Assembly (NCBI GenBank): GCA_031550615.1
Contig: JAVBOL010000001.1
Coordinates: 1-64,000 of the forward strand
Length of the DNA stretch: 64,000 nucleotides
Source of the DNA: JAVBOW01 sp031550615
GTDB lineage: Bacteria > Bacteroidota > Bacteroidia > Bacteroidales > Rikenellaceae
Direction: 5' to 3'
Shown here: in pieces, positions 42,160 to 52,126 of the stretch
Layout: every line of letters starts with the position of its first letter
How positions within the stretch are numbered: position 1 is the first letter of the stretch
Program-made: the position numbers and the translations under genes
Notes under the pieces: model-generated
What the model was told of the DNA's origin: nothing
Databases searched by the model: none
The model's input: only the letters and a program-made list of their open reading frames with translations

Positions 42160-45100
42160 ATGAAAAAACCTTTACTACTGATTGCAGTTATCCTCTCCGC
42201 TGCTCTCGCGCTGTTGCCGGACATGGCCCTGGCTCAGCAGAAACTTAAAGTTTCGGGGCGCGTGGTGGATGGCAGGACGAACGAACCCCTCAGCGGGGCG
42301 GCCGTCCAGGTGAAAGGAACCACACGGGCTACGTCTACCGACTTCGACGGACAGTATGTCATAGAGGCTGCCGTAGGCGAGGCGCTTGTTTTTAAGTACA
42401 TGGGTATGGTGACCCAGGAGGTCGCCGTCGGGGCGCGCTCGGCGCGGATCGACGTGTCGCTCAAGGAAGACGCGCAGGTGCTCGAAGAGCTTGTCGTGGT
42501 GGGTTACGGCACCCAGAAGAAAGAGAGCGTCGTGGGCGCTATCTCGCAGGTCAAGGGTACGGAGCTTATGCGCACCGGCGGTGTGACCTCGGTGTCCAAC
42601 GCCCTGACCGGCCTTGTCCCTGGCCTTACCACGCTCAACACTTCGGGTAAGCCGGGCGCCGACAACGCCGAGATCATAATACGAAGCAAATCGACGTGGA
42701 ACGGCGCCGAGCCGCTCATCCTGATCGACGGCGTGGAGAGGGGCATGAACGACATAGACATCGCCGAGATCGAGAGCATATCCGTGCTCAAGGACGCTTC
42801 GGCGACGGCTGTGTTCGGCGTGCGCGGCGGTAACGGCGTTATCCTTATCACCACCAAACGCGGTAAGGAGGGAAAACCCGTGCTCTCGGCCTCGGCGAAC
42901 ATTTCGGCCAAGACCACCTCGAAGATCCCCCGCTTTCTGAACTCTTACCAGGCGCTCAAGCTGCGCAACGAGGTTATAGAGAACCAGCTTGGCGCCTCTC
43001 CCGGCACCTGGGCGTCCTATATCACCCCGGTCGAGTTGCTGGGCTACTACCGCGACCAGACCTATCCTGAGATCTATCCCGACGTGGACTGGCAGAAGGA
43101 GATGCTCCACGAATGGTCGTGGTCGCAGCGTTACAGCATGGATGTGCGCGGCGGTACGAAATTCGTCAAGTATTTCGCCTCGCTGGCATACACCTACGAC
43201 GGGGACGTGCTCAAAGGGCGCGACCTGGACCAGGGTTATATCCCCAAGAATGACTTCCAACGCTATAACTTCCGCGTGAACCTCGACTTCCAGCCCACGA
43301 AGACCACCGTCATCGGCATCGACCTGGACGGGGCGCAGGGCACCGAGCGCACGACCAACTGTACGCCCGCGTACCTCTGGCTGGGCGTCTACGGTAAAGG
43401 TCCCGACCAGTACCCGGTGCGCTATTCGGACGGCTATTTCGCCAACATCACCGAAGGTTACAATATGTACAACCCTGTGGAGTATTTCAACTACGGGGGT
43501 CTGGTGACCGACATACGCACGGATATAAACGCCAACTTCTCCCTTAACCAGAAGCTCGACTTCATTACCAAGGGGTTGTCTTTCAAAGCCCTGGCCAACT
43601 TCCGCAACCACTATACGGCAAGGAGCAATATCGGCGCCGCCCGCCCCTATACCAAATATATCGACTGGCGCTCGGGAGATATGGTCGGCAAGCTGATCCC
43701 GCCCACGACCGCCACCGACAAGACCGGCTTCGAATATGAGCCGGATATGAACCTGGTCGACCCCGAGAATGTCAAAAGCGTCAGCGGCAACCCGCAGGTC
43801 TACCGCAACGTGATGTACCAGGGGGCAATCAATTATAACCGCAGCTTCGGTCGCCACACCGTGACGGGACTGGCCAACTTCAAGCGCACCGAATCGGGTA
43901 CGGGCAACCAATTCATCACCTACCGCGAGGAGTGGGCCGCCCGTGCGACCTACGACTACGCCGGACGCTATATGCTCGAAGGTAACGGCGCGTATAACGG
44001 CAGCCAGAAATTCGGTCCCGGCAGGAAATTCGGTTTCTTCCCCTCAGCGGCGCTCGGTTGGGTGGTTTCGCAGGAGCCGCTCTTCAAGAAGCTGCGCATG
44101 GACGATTATTTCAACTTCCTGAAATTCCGCTATTCGTGGGGTAAGGTGGGTAGCGATAACAATATCCCTGCCTGGCTCTACGTAACGCGCTGGAGCTCGA
44201 CGAATAACACGGCCAGCGTCGGCGTGCCCACCCAGACCAACCAGCAGGGTAACTACCCCGGCTATACGGTGACCACTATCGGCAACCCCACGGCAGGTTG
44301 GGAAACGGCGATAAAGAACGACGTGGCCGTCGAAACGGCTTTCCTGCGCAACCGCCTGACGGTGAATTACGACTACTACTGGGGACGCCGCGACGACATC
44401 TTCATGAGCGCGGACCAGCGTAACGTACCGCCCTGGTTCGGCGCGGACCCCGTACCCGCCAACCTCGGCAAAACCACCGAAAAGGGTTGGGAATTGGAAG
44501 CCCGCTGGAACCACACCACCGCCAAAGCCCTTAACTACTACTTCACGGCGATGATCTCCCAGGCGAGCGATAGGATCGAATATATGGAAGACCCCGAGCT
44601 TACCCCGGCCTACCAGCGTAAAGCGGGCTTCCCTATCGGCCAGCAGCACGCATATATCGACAGCGGCGTGGTGAAGAGCTGGGACGAGATGTACAACGGC
44701 GCCAGGGGCCTTAAGGAGCCTAATAACTTCATCCCCGGCATGTACCAGCTGGTCGACTACAACGGTGACGGGGTGATCGACGACGACGACTGGGTGCCCT
44801 ACGGATATTCGGACCACCCGCAATATACTTTCAGCTTCACCGCCGGACTGGAATGGAAGGGCCTGAGCGTGATGCTCCAGTTCTACGGGGCGCGCAACAG
44901 CACCCTGGGACAGGCCGCCGGCGAGTTCTCAAGCCCGCATAACTATTCGGTCGTCGACCGCAGCATCGTCGGCGATTTCTGGCTGCCCCGCAGCAACACC
45001 AACGGATCGTACCACGTGCCCACATATATGCTTGGCGGCGACGTGATAAACTCGGGAACCTACAACATGGTCGACGGGACGCTCTGGAGGCTCAAGACCG

Positions 45101-45303
45101 CAGAGGTGGCTTACCGCTTCTCGGGCAAGTCGCTCAAGTCATTCGGCATCGAGGGCTTAAGGGTGTTCGTGAACGGCAACAACCTGTTTCTCTGGAGTCA
45201 CCTGAATGAAGACCGCGAAACCGGTGGCACGCGTGACAATGACAACGTGAAGAAGTACCCCATGAGCAAGCGCATCAACCTGGGCGTGAAAGTGGAATTC
45301 TAA
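42160..45303 (+). CDS. SusC/RagA-family TonB-linked outer-membrane transporter (pair 1)
   Basis: The 1047-residue protein has a signal peptide (about 1-25). A carboxypeptidase-regulatory-like domain (about 30-110) precedes the TonB box LEELVVVGYGTQKK (about 112-125), and a plug with NALTGLVPGLTTLNTSGKPG and ISVLKDASATAVFGVRGGNG follows. A 22-strand barrel ends in NLGVKVEF. SusC proteins import oligosaccharides across the outer membrane with a SusD lid; the SusD partner starts 13 bases downstream. It follows the first sulfatase closely. Confidence 0.95.
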   Translation: MKKPLLLIAVILSAALALLPDMALAQQKLKVSGRVVDGRTNEPLSGAAVQVKGTTRATSTDFDGQYVIEAAVGEALVFKYMGMVTQEVAVGARSARIDVSLKEDAQVLEELVVVGYGTQKKESVVGAISQVKGTELMRTGGVTSVSNALTGLVPGLTTLNTSGKPGADNAEIIIRSKSTWNGAEPLILIDGVERGMNDIDIAEIESISVLKDASATAVFGVRGGNGVILITTKRGKEGKPVLSASANISAKTTSKIPRFLNSYQALKLRNEVIENQLGASPGTWASYITPVELLGYYRDQTYPEIYPDVDWQKEMLHEWSWSQRYSMDVRGGTKFVKYFASLAYTYDGDVLKGRDLDQGYIPKNDFQRYNFRVNLDFQPTKTTVIGIDLDGAQGTERTTNCTPAYLWLGVYGKGPDQYPVRYSDGYFANITEGYNMYNPVEYFNYGGLVTDIRTDINANFSLNQKLDFITKGLSFKALANFRNHYTARSNIGAARPYTKYIDWRSGDMVGKLIPPTTATDKTGFEYEPDMNLVDPENVKSVSGNPQVYRNVMYQGAINYNRSFGRHTVTGLANFKRTESGTGNQFITYREEWAARATYDYAGRYMLEGNGAYNGSQKFGPGRKFGFFPSAALGWVVSQEPLFKKLRMDDYFNFLKFRYSWGKVGSDNNIPAWLYVTRWSSTNNTASVGVPTQTNQQGNYPGYTVTTIGNPTAGWETAIKNDVAVETAFLRNRLTVNYDYYWGRRDDIFMSADQRNVPPWFGADPVPANLGKTTEKGWELEARWNHTTAKALNYYFTAMISQASDRIEYMEDPELTPAYQRKAGFPIGQQHAYIDSGVVKSWDEMYNGARGLKEPNNFIPGMYQLVDYNGDGVIDDDDWVPYGYSDHPQYTFSFTAGLEWKGLSVMLQFYGARNSTLGQAAGEFSSPHNYSVVDRSIVGDFWLPRSNTNGSYHVPTYMLGGDVINSGTYNMVDGTLWRLKTAEVAYRFSGKSLKSFGIEGLRVFVNGNNLFLWSHLNEDRETGGTRDNDNVKKYPMSKRINLGVKVEF

Positions 45304-45316
45304 ACCTCTCGGAAAA

Positions 45317-47221
45317 ATGAAGACTATGAAAAGCATAAAAACAGCAGCGCTTTGGCTGGCCGTACTCTCCCTGGGGGCGTGTGAACCTTACCTTGAGAAG
45401 GATCCCAACGCGGACGTCACCGACCAGCAGGTATTCGGCAGTTACCGCAACTTCCAGGGATTCGTGGACGACCTGTACGGCGACGGACTGATCGTCTACC
45501 ACGTACAGGCCTACACCTCGTCTTTCGACTTCGGCGACGACGTGGACGCCAACCGCGACTTCCCTTCGGGGTACAACATCCCCAGGGGCAACTATATGTG
45601 GATACACTCCAACCTTGACCAGAACCCTTTCGTCACCACGGGATCTGACCACTCGCAGCACTTCGGGCTGTGGGACCAGGGCTGGGTCAATATACGCCGT
45701 TGCAACCAAGGTTTGCAGAACCTTGGCATGTTGACCAACTACACCCAGGAGGAGTATGACAAACTCAAAGGGCAGATGCTCTTTTTCCGCGCCTGGAACC
45801 ATTTCGAGATATCAAAGTACTGGGGAGGGCTGCCCTATATAACCAAGGCTTTCGACCCGGGCGACGATATGAGGATCAACCGCCTGAGCTACAAGGAGAC
45901 GCTGCAGATGATAATCGACGACCTGACCGTGGCCGCCGACCTGCTGCCGGTGATGTGGGGCTCTTCGCCCCTGGACGCCCAGACGGGACGCATCACCCGT
46001 GGCGCCGCCCTGGCTCTGAAGGCTCGCGCGCTGCTCTACCAGGCCAGCCCGCTGACCACCAAGATGGAAACCGGCTCGGCAACGACCGCCTCATATGACC
46101 ACGCCATTTGTACGCTGGCGGCGCAGGCGGCCTACGAGGTTATTAAAATGGCCGAGGTGGACAACGTCTACTCACTTGTTCCCTGGAGCGATTACAGCTA
46201 CCAGTTCGCCGATGCGCGAGCACCCCGTGCGGCGGTCTACACCTCGGAAACGATCTTCACCAAGATCAAACCCGCTTCGGCGGTCGGCGGAGGCCAGGTG
46301 ACCAACTTCGGTGTGGGACGTCTGCACAACAGCGGACGTTTCGGCGGCAACTCGGTGGTTACGGCGCCGACGGCCAATTTCGTCAACCTCTACCAGACCG
46401 CTACGGGCTATGATATCGCCGACGCCCCGGTGGGCGACTACAACCCCAACCGCCCCTGGCTAAATCGCGACCCGCGCCTGTGGAAGACCGTACTGGTCGA
46501 CGGCGTGAAATGGGTGGCCAACCCGACCACGCTGAAGGAGGGCGAGGACCGCATCCAGCTCTACACCAACGTGGGCGGCAGCACCACCACCGGCCTGGAC
46601 CGCGGCAGCGCCACCTCGCCCCAGTCTACGACCGGCTACCTGATCCGCAAATATATCCCCTATAAGGTCAACAACAAGGAGGGCGGCAGCGGCGGCTCAG
46701 AATACAGCAACTTCCGTTTCAACTGCCCATACATCCGCCTTGCCGAGATGTACCTGATCTTCGCCGAGGCCGCCAACGAGGTTTACGGCCCGACTGGCGA
46801 AGTGCCCGATTGCGGCGACATGACCGCCCTGAAGGCGATCAACACGATCCGCCGCAGGGTCAAGCTGCCCGTGAGCGAAAACCCAGCGGCAGCCGATCAG
46901 ACCTACGGCACCACCTCGCTGCCCGACGTGCGAGATCAATACTATGCCTCTACGGAAGTATTCCGCGACCATATCCGCAACGAGCGCAGCGTGGAGCTGG
47001 CTTTCGAAGGCCACCGCTTTATCGACCTGCGCCGCTGGTACCTATCCCACCTGACCAAGTACAGGCGCCGCTACCAGCACAGCTTCAATAAGGAGTACAC
47101 CGTTTGCAACGAGGAGTTGCTCTTCGAGGGGCAATTCGACGAGGGCAAACACTATTGGTTCCCCTTCAGGAAGTCTTATGTAAACCAATATGAAGGGTTT
47201 AATCAGAACCCCGGATGGTAA
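45317..47221 (+). CDS. SusD/RagB-family nutrient-binding lipoprotein (pair 1)
   Basis: The 634-residue surface lipoprotein has lipobox SLGAC; the start may be the ATG at 45326. TPR helices with GQMLFFRAWNHFEISKYWGG (about 155-174) and a C-terminal ERSVELAFEGHRFIDLRRW motif (about 555-573) are diagnostic. It captures oligosaccharide for the SusC encoded just upstream. At 634 residues it is at the long end of the family. Confidence 0.95.
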   Translation: MKTMKSIKTAALWLAVLSLGACEPYLEKDPNADVTDQQVFGSYRNFQGFVDDLYGDGLIVYHVQAYTSSFDFGDDVDANRDFPSGYNIPRGNYMWIHSNLDQNPFVTTGSDHSQHFGLWDQGWVNIRRCNQGLQNLGMLTNYTQEEYDKLKGQMLFFRAWNHFEISKYWGGLPYITKAFDPGDDMRINRLSYKETLQMIIDDLTVAADLLPVMWGSSPLDAQTGRITRGAALALKARALLYQASPLTTKMETGSATTASYDHAICTLAAQAAYEVIKMAEVDNVYSLVPWSDYSYQFADARAPRAAVYTSETIFTKIKPASAVGGGQVTNFGVGRLHNSGRFGGNSVVTAPTANFVNLYQTATGYDIADAPVGDYNPNRPWLNRDPRLWKTVLVDGVKWVANPTTLKEGEDRIQLYTNVGGSTTTGLDRGSATSPQSTTGYLIRKYIPYKVNNKEGGSGGSEYSNFRFNCPYIRLAEMYLIFAEAANEVYGPTGEVPDCGDMTALKAINTIRRRVKLPVSENPAAADQTYGTTSLPDVRDQYYASTEVFRDHIRNERSVELAFEGHRFIDLRRWYLSHLTKYRRRYQHSFNKEYTVCNEELLFEGQFDEGKHYWFPFRKSYVNQYEGFNQNPGW

Positions 47222-47262
47222 ATGGCCGGATGAGTATGAACCGCTTTCTTAAAGAAAAGACT

Positions 47263-50200
47263 ATGAACAGATCTTTAATCATATCAGTTTTACTTTCGGT
47301 GCTTGTGGCCTTCGCGCCCTCGACCTACGCCCAGAAGGTAAGCAAAGCCGACGCCAGGGCGCATAAGGTCGCCGCCAGGATCGTCGATCCGAAAGGGGCG
47401 CCTGTGGTGGGAGCCACGGTGACGGCTATGGAAGGGCGCTACGTGACCGTCAGCGACGCCAACGGCGCGTTTAACGTCACCAGCGGCACGGCCGACTATA
47501 TCCTGGTCGAGGCCCCCGGCTTCGACCCCAAGCCTATCTTCGTGCCCGACATGGCAGCGATGAAAGGGGTGATAACCCTGCATCCTTCGGAGTTTATGAA
47601 CGGCCCCGCGGACCAGGTCAACGTGGCCTTCGGCACGCAGAGCAAAAAACGCATCACGGGGGCTGTGGCCGACGTGCGCATGAACGACTTCAAGGACCTG
47701 TATAACGACCGCAACTACTGGACGCTGGTGGCAGCCACCGCCCTGGGTACTTTCGGCGCCACCGACGTGCGCGGCATGGGGGCCAATATCGTGGTCGACG
47801 GCCTGTTGCGCAACGGCTCGGGCTCGGTGGTCAATTTCACCGACATGCTCAACTTCGACGAGATCCAGGAGGTGAGCATCCTCAAGGACGGCGCCTCGCG
47901 CATGCTATACGGTACGCTGGCCGACAAACCCATCATCATGGTCAAGACCCGCCGCGGCGAAGCGCACCAGCGCAAGATGAACTTCACATACGAAGCCTCT
48001 GCCGGCGTGCCCATCAGCTATCCCAACTACCTGAAGGCGGCTGATTACATGATCCTCTACAACGAGGCGCTGACCAACGACGGTAAGCCGATCAAATATT
48101 CGTGGAGCGATATCGAGAACACGCGTAACGGCGTAGACCCGGTGCGTTACCCTGACGTGGATTACTACCGCGACGGCCAATTCCTGAAGAACTTCAAGCC
48201 CCAGCAGCGTTTCGGCGCGGAATTCATCGGCGGCAGCGACGTGGCGCAGTACTACATGAACGCCGGGTATCTCAACTCGCAGTCGCTGCTCAAGGAGGGC
48301 GAAGGCGGCAGCCAGGCCACCAACCGCTTTAACGTGCGCGGCGCGGTGGACGTGAAACTCAACAAATACGTCAAGGTGCTCATCGACGGTACGGCCATCT
48401 TCAACGCCTACCACGGACCTTACTGGAAAACGGCCAACTTCTGGAACCTTTCGACCAGCGAGAGGGTGAACGCCTATCCGCTGCGCATCCCCATCGACCG
48501 CATCAACGAGGCCAGCCGTGGCCTGTTGGACGAGGCCTACACCCAGAAATCGGTGCTCAACGGCGGTTATCTGGTGGGCGGAAACCAACTTTTCTCGGCC
48601 ACGAACCCCCAGAGCATCTACGGCGATCTGAACCTGGGCGGATACGAGGACACCATGGACCGTCTGCTGAGCGTCAACCTGGGCCTGGACGTCGACATGC
48701 GTTTTATCACCCGCGGTTTGAGTTTCAAGAGCTATTTCGGTACGGACAACTATAATAAATATGCCGTTGCGCAGAGCAACCAGTATGCGGCATACTCGCC
48801 CACCACGTTCCACACCGACGGCACGATCACCCTCACCAAGCTGGGCGTCAACAAATTCTCCGGCGACCAGGAGATGCGCAACATCGCTTTCTACCGTCGC
48901 TACGGCTGGATGAACGACCTGAACTGGAGCCGCAACTTCTGCGGCAAGCACGACCTGCAGGTCGATCTGACCTCACTGATGTACACATATAAGGTCAGCG
49001 GGGCGATACAGGCCGACAAGAACATCAACTTCGGTGTGCGCGGCAACTACATGTACGACAACCGCTATGTGGTCGAGTACAGCGGCACCTACCTCGGCTC
49101 GACCTACCTCGATAAGGGCAACCGCTGGGGCTACGCCCAGTCAGTGGGCGGAGCGTGGATCGTCTCGGGCGAGAATTTCCTGCGCGGATCCGACGTGCTC
49201 AATTTCCTGAAGGTCAAAGCCTCATGGGCCAACACCAAGACCGATATCGACGCCGCTTACGCCAACTACCACATGTTCGAGAACACATATTCGACAGGTA
49301 CGGCGTATAATTACGGCGACGGGGCTGGGCAGAACCTCCCGATGACCATGAACAGCGGTAACGAAGGGCTCTCCTTCATACAGCGCAGCGACTTGAACGC
49401 CGGTTTCGAGGCGGCGCTGCTGAAAGGCTCGCTGTTCGTCGAGGCCAACTACTTCAATTCGCTGCGTTACGACATCGTGGAGCGCCTGACCACGCAATAT
49501 CCGCTATACCTGGGCGGCGGTAACTTCATACCAGCTGAAAACTATGGCCGCGTCCGCGAACAGGGCGTCGAAGCGGGAGTTAACTACCACCGCAGCATGG
49601 GCGACTGGAAACTCGGGGTCGGCCTGAACGCCGTATGGTATGCCAGTGAGAAATTGCGCACCAACGAGGACGACTACGGTCCCTCGATGAAATACCACCA
49701 GGCTGTGGGTAAGTCTTCCAACGCCGTGTGGGGCCTTATCGCCGAGGGGCTCTATACCCAGCAGGAGATAGACCAGATCAACGCGTCCGCCCCCGGCGTC
49801 GTGCGTCCCACATTCGGGACTGTGCGTGCGGGCGATATACGCTACCGCGATATGAACGGCGACGGAAGGATCGACCCCAACGACACCGCTGTGATCGGCC
49901 TTTCGCACCCCGAGAGCGCACTTTCGCTGACCCTTAACGCGTCGTGGCGCAATTTCAGCCTGTGGAGCTACTTCGAAGCGCGCTTCGGGCAGAAGAGCAT
50001 AAACGCGTCGAGCTACTACCAGGTTTCCGGCGAAATGAAATATCCCGCGCACCTGACAGGCCGCTGGGCTTACGACCCCGCCGCCGGCGTGGACACCCGC
50101 GCCACGGCCACCTATCCGCGCCTTACGGTCAGCGAGGGCGGTAACAACTACCGCAACTCGACCTACTGGCTGACCAACCGCGACTACCTGGCCATGCCCG

Positions 50201-50385
50201 CCGTGCAGCTCAACTACGCTTTCAGCAAGAAGATCTCCGACGCGCTGCGCATGAAAAAGGCGATGGTCTATGTGCGCGCCCAGAACCTCTTTACGGTTGG
50301 CCCCAACGCGGACCAGTTGCAACTCAGCGTGGGCTCGGAGCCACAGATGCGCTGGTACTACCTGGGTATAAAGGCTGAATTCTAA
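47263..50385 (+). CDS. SusC/RagA-family transporter with degenerate TonB box (pair 2)
   Basis: I use the ATG at 47263 (1040 residues), which gives a clean signal peptide ending STYAQ; ATGs at 47215 and 47236 are alternatives. A short carboxypeptidase-like domain (about 35-110) is followed by ADQVNVAFGTQSKKRITGAV. The usual EELVVVGYGTQKK is altered here. The plug has VRGMGANIVVDGLLRNG and VSILKDGASRMLYGTLADK, and the barrel ends YLGIKAEF. The SusD partner starts 20 bases after the stop. It differs clearly from pair 1, so it is not a recent copy. Confidence 0.92.
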   Translation: MNRSLIISVLLSVLVAFAPSTYAQKVSKADARAHKVAARIVDPKGAPVVGATVTAMEGRYVTVSDANGAFNVTSGTADYILVEAPGFDPKPIFVPDMAAMKGVITLHPSEFMNGPADQVNVAFGTQSKKRITGAVADVRMNDFKDLYNDRNYWTLVAATALGTFGATDVRGMGANIVVDGLLRNGSGSVVNFTDMLNFDEIQEVSILKDGASRMLYGTLADKPIIMVKTRRGEAHQRKMNFTYEASAGVPISYPNYLKAADYMILYNEALTNDGKPIKYSWSDIENTRNGVDPVRYPDVDYYRDGQFLKNFKPQQRFGAEFIGGSDVAQYYMNAGYLNSQSLLKEGEGGSQATNRFNVRGAVDVKLNKYVKVLIDGTAIFNAYHGPYWKTANFWNLSTSERVNAYPLRIPIDRINEASRGLLDEAYTQKSVLNGGYLVGGNQLFSATNPQSIYGDLNLGGYEDTMDRLLSVNLGLDVDMRFITRGLSFKSYFGTDNYNKYAVAQSNQYAAYSPTTFHTDGTITLTKLGVNKFSGDQEMRNIAFYRRYGWMNDLNWSRNFCGKHDLQVDLTSLMYTYKVSGAIQADKNINFGVRGNYMYDNRYVVEYSGTYLGSTYLDKGNRWGYAQSVGGAWIVSGENFLRGSDVLNFLKVKASWANTKTDIDAAYANYHMFENTYSTGTAYNYGDGAGQNLPMTMNSGNEGLSFIQRSDLNAGFEAALLKGSLFVEANYFNSLRYDIVERLTTQYPLYLGGGNFIPAENYGRVREQGVEAGVNYHRSMGDWKLGVGLNAVWYASEKLRTNEDDYGPSMKYHQAVGKSSNAVWGLIAEGLYTQQEIDQINASAPGVVRPTFGTVRAGDIRYRDMNGDGRIDPNDTAVIGLSHPESALSLTLNASWRNFSLWSYFEARFGQKSINASSYYQVSGEMKYPAHLTGRWAYDPAAGVDTRATATYPRLTVSEGGNNYRNSTYWLTNRDYLAMPAVQLNYAFSKKISDALRMKKAMVYVRAQNLFTVGPNADQLQLSVGSEPQMRWYYLGIKAEF

Positions 50386-50404
50386 CCGCTTACCGACGAA
50401 AATC

Positions 50405-52102
50405 ATGAAAAAGAATATCATACGTATTTCGGCCTCGCTCCTGCTGCTTGCGGGTGTGACGGGTTGCGACAGCTTCCTGGACACGGACAAGGATAACGTC
50501 TACACCGAAACCGAACTCAACAAGAGGGCCAAGCGCGCCGAAGGGGTGCTGCTTACGGCCTACTCTAACCTGCCCTCGTCGGTCAACTTCACCGACGCGG
50601 CCACGGAGGACGCCGTATATAACCTGCCTACCAACGCCTACTACCGCATAGGTAACGGCGAGTGGAGCGCGTCGTACACGCCCATTACGGCTTGGGACAG
50701 CTACTACACCCAGATAGCCTACCTGAACCATTTTATCGTCGATATCGTCGACAAAACCACATGGTCGGCCTCGAACGAGTGGAAGAACGAACACTTCCGC
50801 ACGCGCCTCAAGGGCGAGGCCCACGGGCTGAGGGCTTACTACTACCTTCAGCTGTTACAGGCCGCAGCCGGTCCCGGCGCCGTGTCCGGCGAGATGCTGG
50901 GTGTGCCCATGCCCCTGGCCCCGGGCCGCGAAACGCTGCCGCGCAAATCTTTCCAGGCATGTGTAGACCAGATACTGCTCGACGTACAGGCGGCCCTGGA
51001 CGGTGTGCCCGACCTGTATGCCAACGTTGCGGAAGGAGTCGAGAATTCGGCTAACCTGAATGCGGTCTACGGGGCGAATTTCAAGAACCGCATGTGTGGC
51101 CGTGTGGCTAAGATGATCCGCGCCCGCGTGCTGCTGCTGGCCGCCAGCCCGGCTTTCAACCCCACCAACGACCTGACCAAATGGGCTGCCGCAGCCGATG
51201 CCGCCGCCGAAGTGATCGACGCTTTCGGAGGCCTCAGCGCACTGGCCGCCACGCGCCTGGATTATTACCTGAACGCTAACAACGCCGAGCACCTGTGGCG
51301 CAAAGACGCGACCACGGCCAGCTATAACTGGGAGGAGAACCATTTCCCGCCCTCATTTTTCGGTAAAGGCGGCGTCAACCCCTCGCAGAACCTGATCGAC
51401 GCCTTCCCAGCCGTGAACGGTTATCCCATCTCCGATGTGGCCAACTCGGGGTATGTGTCCTCCACGCCATACACGGGTCGCGACCCGCGCCTGGATAAAT
51501 ATGTGATCCACAACGGCACGACCTTCAAAAGCACGGTCATCAACACCGTTGACGGAGTGCTCGACGGGGTAGGCAAAGTCGCCAACAGCTCTACCCGCAC
51601 GGGCTACTACGCGCTCAAATTCATGAACCCCGGCGTAGCGCTAACATCGAGCGGTACCGGCCAGACCGGCCAGCCCCACATGGTGACCCTGATGCGCTAC
51701 ACCGAAGCCTACCTGATCTACGCCGAGGCCGCCAACCGCGCCTGGGGACCCGATGGCAGGGGCACGCACGCCTACTCTGCGCGCGAAGTGATTGCCCGCA
51801 TGCGCTCCACGGCCGGTATCACCGGGGCTGATCCCTACCTGGCCGCACAGACCACCACGGACGCTTTCGAGCAGGTGGTGCGTAACGAGCGTCGCCTGGA
51901 GATGTGCCTGGAGAGCGTCCGTTTCTGGGACGTCCGCCGCTGGAGTGACCTTACGGCGATGAAGACCGCCGCGCGCGGCACGCTGACCGCCGGGGTGACC
52001 TCTTTCGAAGTCGAAACGCGCCCTTACCAGGACTACCAGATCTACGGTCCGATCCCCGATTCCGAAGTACGCAAAGGGCTCGAACAGAATGCCGGTTGGT
52101 AG
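50405..52102 (+). CDS. SusD/RagB-family lipoprotein (pair 2)
   Basis: The 565-residue protein has a lipoprotein signal (lipobox GVTGC, Cys21). RLKGEAHGLRAYYYLQLLQA (about 138-157) and RNERRLEMCLESVRFWDVRRW (about 497-517) are SusD signatures, and it ends GLEQNAGW as many SusD proteins do. It is the presumed surface lid of the second SusC. A DUF1735-type lipoprotein gene follows after 24 bases. Confidence 0.95.
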   Translation: MKKNIIRISASLLLLAGVTGCDSFLDTDKDNVYTETELNKRAKRAEGVLLTAYSNLPSSVNFTDAATEDAVYNLPTNAYYRIGNGEWSASYTPITAWDSYYTQIAYLNHFIVDIVDKTTWSASNEWKNEHFRTRLKGEAHGLRAYYYLQLLQAAAGPGAVSGEMLGVPMPLAPGRETLPRKSFQACVDQILLDVQAALDGVPDLYANVAEGVENSANLNAVYGANFKNRMCGRVAKMIRARVLLLAASPAFNPTNDLTKWAAAADAAAEVIDAFGGLSALAATRLDYYLNANNAEHLWRKDATTASYNWEENHFPPSFFGKGGVNPSQNLIDAFPAVNGYPISDVANSGYVSSTPYTGRDPRLDKYVIHNGTTFKSTVINTVDGVLDGVGKVANSSTRTGYYALKFMNPGVALTSSGTGQTGQPHMVTLMRYTEAYLIYAEAANRAWGPDGRGTHAYSAREVIARMRSTAGITGADPYLAAQTTTDAFEQVVRNERRLEMCLESVRFWDVRRWSDLTAMKTAARGTLTAGVTSFEVETRPYQDYQIYGPIPDSEVRKGLEQNAGW

Positions 52103-52126
52103 CAGAATTAAAACTTTATAGACGAT

